Below, piece by piece: positions 10,101-16,590 of a stretch of 32,507 nucleotides of DNA. The DNA lies in assembly GCA_016186245.1 (NCBI GenBank), contig JACPLZ010000027.1:1-32507 (forward strand), written 5' to 3'. The position numbers and the translations under genes are program-made. This stretch comes from Candidatus Peregrinibacteria bacterium. GTDB taxonomy: Bacteria > Patescibacteriota > Gracilibacteria > UBA1369 > LOWO2-01-FULL-3. Every line of letters starts with the position of its first letter. The first letter of the stretch is position 1. Below the pieces are notes generated by a model. It ran no database searches and was not told where the DNA came from. It saw only the letters and a program-made list of their open reading frames with translations.

Positions 10101-10881
10101 ATGTGCCGAAGCTGGGGATATAAAGTATCCGCTCACAAATGTGGTAAATAACGCATCTCACACTGATATCGCGGATAAAACATGGACAGGACTCCTGGCT
10201 GAAGGACCGCTCTATATCAACATCCACAAATCCGAAGCTGAAATTGGTGTAATCCTTGCCTGTGGCGAATTGCCAACTGTGGAAGAAGCCGCCGCTGCAG
10301 CAGAAGAAGAGGCGGCAAATGAAACAGCCGATGATACCGGAGCGGAAGCAGATGATACTGTAGCAGTTCCATTCAAAGATATCACGACCCACTGGGCAAA
10401 AGATTTCATCACCGAGCTTTACACGGCGGGAGTCGTAAAGAGCGCAACAGCATTCAATCCTGATAATGACATCACCAGAGGTGAATTTACCAAAATGGTA
10501 ATGGAGGCATTTGACATAGAAAAGGGCAATGCAAGCACAACCGCATTCTCCGATGTGAAAAATCACTGGGCGGCAGCCTACGCTGACGGCGCCAAGAAAG
10601 CGGGATTGATCAACGGTTACTCTGATGGCACATTCAAACCTGACGCTAAGATCAACAGGGCTGAAGCGATGAAGATTTTACTCGAAGCTACAAGTTATGA
10701 AAAAGACGCAGCAGCTTCAGGATTTAAAGACGTTAAGGCCGGAGACTGGTTTGCGGTTTATGTAAACTATGCCGTGAAAGCCAAGATCGTAAGCGGCTTC
10801 TCTGACAACACATTCCGTCCGCAACAGAATATGACTAGAGGTGAAGTCGCTAAAGTGATCGTGAAGGTGCTGGGGATGTAA
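7180..10881 (+). CDS. Large SLH-domain surface protein (Ig-like, FN3, CHRD-like segment, three C-terminal SLH repeats)
   Basis: Signal peptide (MSNKSHPVFKKLLSWLTSVSIIAMTLVVTMPIPVANA); FN3-like segments (KLEWTAPSQTAATFSHYVVTYG, KVVLTWTDPTDGDLSKIEIAKS); CHRD-like AHIHSGTCAEAGDIKYPLTNVV...INIHKS...ACGEL; C-terminal SLH triplet nearly identical to that of 4566..6902. Confidence 0.93.
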   Translation: MSNKSHPVFKKLLSWLTSVSIIAMTLVVTMPIPVANAAPTTSVLLSARFREDGLAAHRNNLLVTFTEPVCGNSDCTAGLSVSNFTVTTDNGTGMQFIMSVVHTAGTNWALLIMNADSEATDTGNTIMANEVYTPSGMLLADSTVTTSFTRDTTAPTVSAKRVKTATDDIILQFSEPVSDEQGTGAALVTGDFAYTDVSLNNAASLDAITYTGDATWVYLSTNANVDTTADAADTLGPTDNKIYDMLGNEWVEAATAISTFTADSTAPAISSAYAMIGEDATGGNDLVYLTFSEPVFNANTASGNLADTDFAVSAGTISTVTHTAGNAFAIMDLAANKTSMGTVDGQGGSDDIFDAFGNALAAGTTTTIDDNTMPVLQGVWINQFIDHANVAPTSIGTNILTTVALVTAEASTTFPTEGANMLKMTDGTGLAADEGFMAQAKLQLFDTTNDVFEYTQVKFDAYFEDSSGAITLDDNSDIQFVINDAANFTTASQWAITTDLPEKTWTTVTIDLTAAVTEGTALTALTTNPIYWGIAVNATTDIATSDVLYIDNVRFSRGASSNSNRVILEYSESVNLTGDPAVGASAASTTSMGDMQTNKALGGFGAFASGTYTTKAGSNTVTKNDAGNTYTIDLAIRQGGLITSASPVTLSGLFTPTATVTDVDGNIIAVTSTMTPQTVIDTLDVTTAATAVTNFNPALTQNGTVKLEWTAPSQTAATFSHYVVTYGTSASVSVASSLWDDSNDAALATATTATTTVTGLTNGTTYYFNIAAVDIKGIPTSFVTERNATAGETSATETTAPGLPTGIAATVNGSGKVVLTWTDPTDGDLSKIEIAKSTGTGVDPSSMLASIDKGVKTYTDNNVKIGDVVNYKLRAIDTNDNRSSFTAVTSITVSLTPASDDTVADDTTTDDTVTNDTADDTTTNATVALTAVGDSGVTADASFTEAEDGSLGVDITPTGTNAAMTYPAHIHSGTCAEAGDIKYPLTNVVNNASHTDIADKTWTGLLAEGPLYINIHKSEAEIGVILACGELPTVEEAAAAAEEEAANETADDTGAEADDTVAVPFKDITTHWAKDFITELYTAGVVKSATAFNPDNDITRGEFTKMVMEAFDIEKGNASTTAFSDVKNHWAAAYADGAKKAGLINGYSDGTFKPDAKINRAEAMKILLEATSYEKDAAASGFKDVKAGDWFAVYVNYAVKAKIVSGFSDNTFRPQQNMTRGEVAKVIVKVLGM

Positions 10882-10889
10882 TAGAGGAA

Positions 10890-10916
10890 GTCATGGTTCG
10901 ACAAGCTCACCATGAC
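10890..10916. repeat. Short palindromic intergenic repeat
   Basis: GTCATGGT-TCGACAAGCTC-ACCATGAC, perfect 8-bp arms; same sequence recurs near 14150. Confidence 0.8.
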
Positions 10917-10939
10917 AAGGACAATGGCACAACAAATTT

Positions 10940-10971
10940 AAGCCCCTGCCAAAAGCGGGGGCTTTTTAATT
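10940..10971 (+). terminator. Rho-independent terminator after the 7180..10881 gene
   Basis: AAGCCCCTGCCAAAAGCGGGGGCTTTTTAATT. Its T-tract overlaps the stop codon of the convergent gene ending at 10966. Confidence 0.9.
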
Positions 10972-11670
10972 TTCGCTCTCCAGGCGGGCTTTCAGCAGGA
11001 AAATTGTATCGGTCAGAAGCTTTGCCCGCGCCCAGTCTTTTTGAGATTCGGTCAGTAAATCTCCCAAACCGTCCAAAATATTCCGGTTATTCATTTTCTC
11101 TAATTGTCCGATGCACTTTTTCATCAATTCAGAAAATGTTATACCGGCTCGTTTTTCTACGATCTCTTCATTGATGGGCCAGATATGCTTCAGGAAAAAC
11201 CAAACATCGTAAACGTCGCGGCTGGTTTTACCAATCCGTTCGTGCATCGCCATCAGTTTGCGGGCAAACATATCCTCTCTTACCATGACCAGCATGGAAA
11301 CTCCCAGATTTGTCCTCAACTCATAACGGGATCCGAAAGCCCGGCGATTGATCTCGATCTTAATTCTGCGGGCTTTATCTTCGTATGAAAGCACGAATAA
11401 TAAAGTAAACCGCTTGCGTTCTATTTCCTTAATCGAGCCGTATTTTTCTGCAATCTGCTCAATACGATCAAAAATATAATCTTCTTTGCTTTCGTCCAGC
11501 AGGTCAAAATCCAAATCGACCGAGAATCGGCTAAGCTCGAAAAAAATAAGAGCGGCCGTACCACCTTTGAATCCCAAGAGAGGCGCGATCGTCGTATCCG
11601 AATAGATATCCTTAAGAATCTGGAACAAAATATTCCTGTGAACCGATATGTCAAAAGCGGTGTTAGTCAT
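10966..11670 (-). CDS. AbiEii/AbiGii-family nucleotidyltransferase toxin (type IV TA-like)
   Basis: LGFKGGTAALIFFELSRFSVDLDFDL (nucleotidyltransferase GG...DLDF signature) and FARKLMAMHER; paired with an AbiEi-like gene 2 nt upstream. Confidence 0.85.
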   Translation of the reverse strand: MTNTAFDISVHRNILFQILKDIYSDTTIAPLLGFKGGTAALIFFELSRFSVDLDFDLLDESKEDYIFDRIEQIAEKYGSIKEIERKRFTLLFVLSYEDKARRIKIEINRRAFGSRYELRTNLGVSMLVMVREDMFARKLMAMHERIGKTSRDVYDVWFFLKHIWPINEEIVEKRAGITFSELMKKCIGQLEKMNNRNILDGLGDLLTESQKDWARAKLLTDTIFLLKARLESEN

Positions 11671-11672
11671 AA

Positions 11673-12260
11673 TTATTTCGTGGCTTTATAATATTCAAAG
11701 AATTCATTAACTTTTTTAGCCATTCGCCTGTTTTTGTAAATAGGCAGCATCTCAAAAACTTTGTCCCAATTCAAAGAGCCCAAGTTATCGAAGTGATAAT
11801 CTTTGTGAATATAGATTGTGTCCAAAAATGCGCGCTCCGGATCGGCAACTGAGGTTTCGTTTTTGTGCTCAACACCTGCGGGATTGGTCAAAACAAAATC
11901 TTTAATTTTCTTATAAGAGTACGTTTGCCCGTCAACTACGATCTCCCGCGTCTGATATGACGCGACCGTGATCCTGCTATAAAACTGGAAGTTAATGCCA
12001 CTCCGGGTTAAGACAGTTTCAAAACTCACATAAGAAGGCGTAAATATTCTGGTCGCCAATTCCAGCCTGTCGTAGTTTTTATCCTTGGAGTAAATACCAC
12101 GGCGGATACGATACAACTCACCGGTTTTTATATAGTAATTAACTCCGTCAATCGCGGTTTTCCTATCGCTATTACCCCAAATCAGAGAAATGTCTTTGAA
12201 GGTAAAGACTGTTTTGGTAGATCGTAATATGTCGGAAATAGGTTTTTTTTTATACTTCAT
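11673..12260 (-). CDS. AbiEi-like antitoxin / transcriptional regulator
   Basis: N-terminal wHTH-like segment (VFTFKDISLIWGNSDRKTAIDGVNYYIKTGELYRIRRGIYSKD) typical of AbiEi antitoxins; directly upstream of the AbiEii-like gene. Confidence 0.82.
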   Translation of the reverse strand: MKYKKKPISDILRSTKTVFTFKDISLIWGNSDRKTAIDGVNYYIKTGELYRIRRGIYSKDKNYDRLELATRIFTPSYVSFETVLTRSGINFQFYSRITVASYQTREIVVDGQTYSYKKIKDFVLTNPAGVEHKNETSVADPERAFLDTIYIHKDYHFDNLGSLNWDKVFEMLPIYKNRRMAKKVNEFFEYYKATK

Positions 12261-12296
12261 AAGCTAAAGATCGTAATAATTACGTTCTTTAGCTTA
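12260..12296 (-). promoter_or_regulatory. Putative autoregulatory operator of the abiE-like operon
   Basis: TAAGCTAAAGATCGTAAT-A-ATTACGTTCTTTAGCTTA: 18-bp arms with one mismatch, ending at the abiEi start codon. Confidence 0.7.
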
Positions 12297-12324
12297 TTTT
12301 AGCCTATAGCCATAATAAATGCAA
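12296..12324 (-). promoter_or_regulatory. Putative sigma70-type promoter of the abiE-like operon
   Basis: Minus strand TTGCAT (12319-12324), 17-bp spacer, TAAAAT (12296-12301). Confidence 0.55.
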
Positions 12325-12394
12325 GAACTGAAAATGCGCCCCTTTTCTCACAATTGTAAGAAGATTTTATGAAAATTTAATGTTTGTTTGGTAC

Positions 12395-12420
12395 AACCGC
12401 ATCGTGATGCGGTTTTTTTT
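12395..12420 (+). terminator. Orphan Rho-independent terminator
   Basis: AACCGCATCGTGATGCGGTTTTTTTT; no plus-strand gene lies between 10881 and this point. Confidence 0.8.
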
Positions 12421-12440
12421 ATTCCGCAAAACAACTTAAA

Positions 12441-12476
12441 TGCCCCGCCGGATTACCAATCTCCATTGGCGGGGCA
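12441..12476. repeat. GC-rich hairpin upstream of the DUF4258 gene
   Basis: TGCCCCGCC (12441-12449) and GGCGGGGCA (12468-12476), perfect 9-bp stem with 18-nt loop. Confidence 0.7.
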
Positions 12477-12496
12477 GTGCCTGAACCATAAAACAA

Positions 12497-12751
12497 ATGC
12501 ATATAAAATTTACTTATCACGCAGCACGGAGAATGAAGCAAAGAAAAATAGATATCTATGATATTTTCAAATGCATATATTTACCGCAAAAAATTGAACA
12601 TGAAGGTCGAAAAATTAAGTTTTACAGATCATTGGCAGGTAACAAATATGTTGTGATTTGCGTTTGCATTATTGAAAATGATGAATGTAGAATTATTACG
12701 ATCTATAAAGCAGGCAGACCATATCGATACATTAATCCAAATCAATCATGA
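12497..12751 (+). CDS. DUF4258-like small protein (possible toxin component)
   Basis: MHIKFTYHAARRMKQRKID...EGRKIKFYRSLAGNKYVVICVCIIENDECRIITIYK resembles DUF4258; overlaps the next ORF by 4 nt. Confidence 0.7.
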   Translation: MHIKFTYHAARRMKQRKIDIYDIFKCIYLPQKIEHEGRKIKFYRSLAGNKYVVICVCIIENDECRIITIYKAGRPYRYINPNQS

Positions 12752-12939
12752 TAAAAGTAAATTACGACTCTGAAGTAAATATCCTTGAATTATTCTTCAA
12801 TAAAAAGAAAGTTGCAGATAGCGAAATGCATGGTTGCGTGATTGATTATGATAAGGAGGGAAATATTGTCTACATAGAAATTCTTGATGTTAATCCGCAG
12901 GCAATAAAATCTCTTGTCAAAAAAGTTAAAAAAGAATAA
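12748..12939 (+). CDS. DUF2283-like small protein
   Basis: MIKVNYDSEVNILELFF...GCVIDYDKEGNIVYIEILDVNPQA is typical of DUF2283; translationally coupled to the DUF4258-like gene (ATGA). Confidence 0.75.
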   Translation: MIKVNYDSEVNILELFFNKKKVADSEMHGCVIDYDKEGNIVYIEILDVNPQAIKSLVKKVKKE

Positions 12940-14073
12940 TTAAACGTTTTTTTGAAGCTTTTCAGCGGCATCTGTCTTTTCCCACGTAAATCCGCGCCCA
13001 TGTCTGCCAAAGTGTCCGTAAGCGGCGGTTTGTTTGAATAAAGGCTGTTTTAAATCCAACGCTTTGATGATTGCCTGCGGTGAGAAATCAAAAACTTTTT
13101 TTACGGCTGCAATCAATTCTTCATCGGAAATTTTCCCCGTTCCAAAAGTATTTATATTCAAAGAAACAGGATCTTTCACGCCGATTGCATAGGAAACCTG
13201 CAATTCGCACCGCTCGGCCAATCCTGCCGCAACAATATTTTTCGCGACATACCTTGCCATATACGCACCGCTCCGATCAACTTTGGTGCAGTCCTTTCCG
13301 GAAAAACATCCGCCGCCATGCCGCCCCATTCCTCCGTAAGTATCCACGATAATTTTGCGGCCGGTCAGTCCTGCATCACCGGGCGGCCCGCCGATAATAA
13401 ACCGCCCAGTGGGATTGATATGAAAAACAGTCCGGCTGTCCAGATATTTTCCGCAAACCGGCCTGATCACATGTTTCAAAATATCCTTTTTAATCATCGC
13501 CTGCTTCGCGCTTGGCGCATGTTGCGTGGAAACAACTACGCCGTCAACGCGCACCGGCTTCCATCCGTCATATTCCACGGTAACCTGCGTTTTGCCGTCC
13601 GGCCTCAAATAATCCAGGATTTTTTTCTTTCGCACTTCGGCCAGCCTTGCCGCCAATTTATGCGCCAAAGTAATAGGCAGTGGCATCAATTCCTGTGTCT
13701 CCCGGCAGGCAAAACCAAACATCATTCCCTGATCGCCTGCTCCGCCATTATCCACTCCCAGAGCGATATCCGGGCTTTGTTCGTCAATCGCCGTCAATAC
13801 GCTGCAGCTCTTGTAATCAAAGCCATAGGTTGCATCATCATAACCGATTTCCCTAATCGTCCCGCGCACAATTTTTGGAATATCCGCATAACCGCGCGTG
13901 CGGATTTCCCCGGCCACAAGCACCAAACCGGTAGTTACCAGGGTTTCGCATGCGACACGGCTATCCTGATCCTGTCGGAGTAATTCATCCAGAATTGCAT
14001 CGCTTATCTGATCGGCGATCTTATCGGGATGCCCTTCGGTTACAGATTCCGATGTGAAAAAATATGTGGACAT
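12940..14073 (-). CDS. metK: S-adenosylmethionine synthetase
   Basis: [69 protein letters not shown] at 14071-14073 preferred over the TTG at 14077-14079. Confidence 0.97.
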   Translation of the reverse strand: MSTYFFTSESVTEGHPDKIADQISDAILDELLRQDQDSRVACETLVTTGLVLVAGEIRTRGYADIPKIVRGTIREIGYDDATYGFDYKSCSVLTAIDEQSPDIALGVDNGGAGDQGMMFGFACRETQELMPLPITLAHKLAARLAEVRKKKILDYLRPDGKTQVTVEYDGWKPVRVDGVVVSTQHAPSAKQAMIKKDILKHVIRPVCGKYLDSRTVFHINPTGRFIIGGPPGDAGLTGRKIIVDTYGGMGRHGGGCFSGKDCTKVDRSGAYMARYVAKNIVAAGLAERCELQVSYAIGVKDPVSLNINTFGTGKISDEELIAAVKKVFDFSPQAIIKALDLKQPLFKQTAAYGHFGRHGRGFTWEKTDAAEKLQKNV

Positions 14074-14118
14074 AGGCAAAAAGTGGCATTTGTACTATAA
14101 TTCTGGGTGAATGTTACC

Positions 14119-14142
14119 AGTTGCGAGCGAAGCGAGCAACCT
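14119..14142. repeat. Short palindromic repeat (copy 1)
   Basis: AGTTGCGAGCGAAGCGAGCAACCT; near-identical copy at 22193-22216. Confidence 0.7.
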
Positions 14143-14149
14143 AACGATC

Positions 14150-14294
14150 ATGGTTCGACAAGCTCACCATGACAACTTTGTTACCCTGAGCCTGTCGAAG
14201 GGTCACCATGACAACTTTGTCACCCTGAGCCTGTCGAAGGGTCACCATGACAACTTTGTCACCCTGAGCCTGTCGAAGGGTCACCATATCAACT
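14150..14294. repeat. 39-bp tandem repeat array of palindromic intergenic units
   Basis: Units CACCATGACAACTTTGT(T/C)ACCCTGAGCCTGTCGAAGGGT at 14165-14203, 14204-14242 and 14243-14281, plus a partial unit; preceded by TCATGGTTCGACAAGCTCACCATGA. Confidence 0.95.
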
Positions 14295-14301
14295 CCGCCA
14301 A

Positions 14302-15351
14302 ATGTCCAACTCACCAAAAATCGCCATCGCCATCATCCACTACGGCACGCCCCAATTCATCAAAAGCTGTCTGGATTCCATCACCACCCAGACCAACCCA
14401 AACATCGAAATTTTTTTCATCGACAATAATTCTGCCGACACCGCCTGGAAAGAAATCATCAAGGAAAATTACGGCAACCGCGCCAACCTTAAAGTCATTG
14501 CCAACGACCAAAATCTCGGCTATGCCAAAGCCGCGAATCAGGGCATCCGTCTCGCAATGGAAGCACAAGCAAAATATGCCGTAATCACCAATCCCGACAT
14601 TATTTACAGCCCCCAGTATTTCGAAAAAATCGTCGACCATATGGAAAAAAATCCAAAAATCGCCGCCATTACCGGCAAAATTTACCACTATGACTTTGAC
14701 CGCGAGCGCCCGACAAATATCATTGATACCGTGGGTCTTTTTGCTTACAAAAATCGCAGGGTGATCGATGACGGTCAGGGCCTGATTGATGAAGGACAGT
14801 TTGATGAAGAATGTGAAGTTTTTGGTGTTTCCGGGGCATGTCCGCTCTATCGCATCGATGCATTGGAAGATGTGAAAATTATGGATGAATACATGGACGA
14901 GGATTTTTTTATGTACAAGGAAGATGTAGATTTGTCCTGGCGTTTTTTATTGTACGGTTGGAAGAATTTATACTATCCGGCGGCAGTGGCTTATCATGGC
15001 CGTGGAACAGGTGTCCATCGCCGATTTTTCAACAAGGAAATTATCAGGCACCGCCATCGCCTGAGCAGATTTCAGAAAAAATTTGCGTTTACCAATCAGC
15101 ATTTGATGCAGGTGAAGAATGAACTCTGGCAGAATTTTTTTAAGGATTTTGCGGCGATCGTTAAACGTAAATTGGGAATGGCCATTTATATAACTTTTCG
15201 CGAGCCATATCTTTGGGGCAGCTATTTAAAGTATCTCCGCAAACTTCCCCGCGCTCTTAAAAAACGCAGCATCATCATGAAAAATCGCCGCGCCACAGTG
15301 GAGGAAATGGGGAAATGGTTCCAGAAACAGTCAAAATATCTCCTCAAATAG
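14302..15351 (+). CDS. GT2-family glycosyltransferase (rhamnosyltransferase-like)
   Basis: IAIAIIHYGTPQFIKSCLDSITTQTNPNIEIFFIDNNSAD...NLGYAKAANQGIRLA...AVITNPDI...DEDFFMYKEDVDLSWR. Confidence 0.92.
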   Translation: MSNSPKIAIAIIHYGTPQFIKSCLDSITTQTNPNIEIFFIDNNSADTAWKEIIKENYGNRANLKVIANDQNLGYAKAANQGIRLAMEAQAKYAVITNPDIIYSPQYFEKIVDHMEKNPKIAAITGKIYHYDFDRERPTNIIDTVGLFAYKNRRVIDDGQGLIDEGQFDEECEVFGVSGACPLYRIDALEDVKIMDEYMDEDFFMYKEDVDLSWRFLLYGWKNLYYPAAVAYHGRGTGVHRRFFNKEIIRHRHRLSRFQKKFAFTNQHLMQVKNELWQNFFKDFAAIVKRKLGMAIYITFREPYLWGSYLKYLRKLPRALKKRSIIMKNRRATVEEMGKWFQKQSKYLLK

Positions 15352-15362
15352 ATCAGTTGATA

Positions 15363-15426
15363 TTGACCGCACTATCCAAATTTAGTAAAATACGGATAGT
15401 TAATCATCCAAATTTAACTAAATATG
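15363..15426 (+). promoter_or_regulatory. Putative promoter with overlapping palindromic/direct repeats upstream of the DUF4143 ATPase
   Basis: TTGACC (15363-15368), 17-bp spacer, TAAAAT (15386-15391); ACTATCC/GGATAGT inverted repeat (15371-15377 / 15394-15400); ATCCAAATTTA repeated, the second copy forming CCAAATTTAACTAAATATGG over the start codon. Confidence 0.5.
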
Positions 15427-16590
15427 GTCATTAAACGCCTTGCGCAAAAACTACTAAGAGAGAAATTACAGGAAAACAAAGTACTTCTCCTTTACGGACC
15501 ACGAAGAGTTGGAAAAACCACACTCCTGAAACAATTTATTGCGGAACTTCAAGACCCTGGAATTTGCAAATCTGTAAACGCGGAAACCACAATTATCCAG
15601 GATGAATTGGCGACACCATCTATTAATGCCCTAAAAAATTTTGTTGGCGACCACAAAATCATCATCATTGATGAAGCTCAAAAAATCCCCAATATTGGCA
15701 GCCAGTTAAAACTTATGGTAGATGAAATTCCGGGAATTTCTGTCATCGCGAGCGGCTCGGCATCTTTTGCCCTTGCCCCGCAGGTAGGTGAACCTCTTAC
15801 CGGCCGAAAAAAAACTATTCATCTTTTCCCTATCTCCGCTGAAGAAATTATTCAGACAAGTGATGTCTCGGACTATAAAGAAAAATTAAATGAATTATTG
15901 GTGTTTGGTGGTTACCCGGAACTTTTTCAAATTTCTTCCACCGATCAAAAAAAAGAATATCTTGCCGAACTGACTGACTCCTATTTATTTCGCGATATTT
16001 TAGAACTTGAGCAGATAAAAAATCCACGGAAATTACGCGATTTATTGACTCTTCTTGCTTTTCAAATTGGGAAAGAGGTATCGCTGAATGAGCTCGGGCG
16101 TGCTTTGGAGCTTAACAGAAGCACCATTTTCAGATATCTCGATCTTCTGGAAAAATCCTTTGTCATTATCAATATCCGCGGTTTCAGCAGAAATTTAAGA
16201 AAAGAGGTGACGAAAACATCGCGATATTATTTTTACGATAACGGAATCAGAAATGCTTTAATAAACAATTTTAATCCGATTTCTTTGCGTGACGATGTGG
16301 GTATGCTTTGGGAAAATTACATTGTACTGGAGCGAATCAAAAAGCAGTCATATAACAATATTATTTCACGGAATTATTTTTGGCGCACCTATGATCAAAA
16401 AGAAATTGACTGGGTTGAGGAACGTGAGGGAAATATCCACGGATATGAAATTACCTGGGGCGATAAATCCGCCAGACAGAAAAAAGAATGGCTTGCCGCC
16501 TACCCATCAGCATCTTTGGAGATAATCAATCGGAAAAATTTTTTGCACTTTATCACTTGCCTCAATCCCACCCGTCACGTATTTCTGTAG
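15424..16590 (+). CDS. AAA+ ATPase with DUF4143 domain
   Basis: Walker A LLYGPRRVGKTTLLKQF; Walker B KIIIIDEAQKI; SGSASFAL; FRDILELEQIKNP; ALELNRSTIFRYLDLLEKSFVI. Confidence 0.9.
   Translation: MVIKRLAQKLLREKLQENKVLLLYGPRRVGKTTLLKQFIAELQDPGICKSVNAETTIIQDELATPSINALKNFVGDHKIIIIDEAQKIPNIGSQLKLMVDEIPGISVIASGSASFALAPQVGEPLTGRKKTIHLFPISAEEIIQTSDVSDYKEKLNELLVFGGYPELFQISSTDQKKEYLAELTDSYLFRDILELEQIKNPRKLRDLLTLLAFQIGKEVSLNELGRALELNRSTIFRYLDLLEKSFVIINIRGFSRNLRKEVTKTSRYYFYDNGIRNALINNFNPISLRDDVGMLWENYIVLERIKKQSYNNIISRNYFWRTYDQKEIDWVEEREGNIHGYEITWGDKSARQKKEWLAAYPSASLEIINRKNFLHFITCLNPTRHVFL

Noticed and set aside
10893-11174. 93-aa ORF MVRQAHHDKDNG...
   Set aside because: Starts in an intergenic palindromic repeat, crosses a terminator and overlaps the AbiEii-like gene antisense.
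14165-14281. Possible CRISPR array
   Set aside because: Units are directly contiguous 39-bp tandem repeats with no unique spacers, and no cas genes are seen.
14111-14584. 157-aa ORF beginning MLPVASEASNLTIMVRQAHHDNFVTLSLSKG
   Set aside because: Reads through the tandem palindromic repeats and then out of frame across the GT2 gene; spurious.
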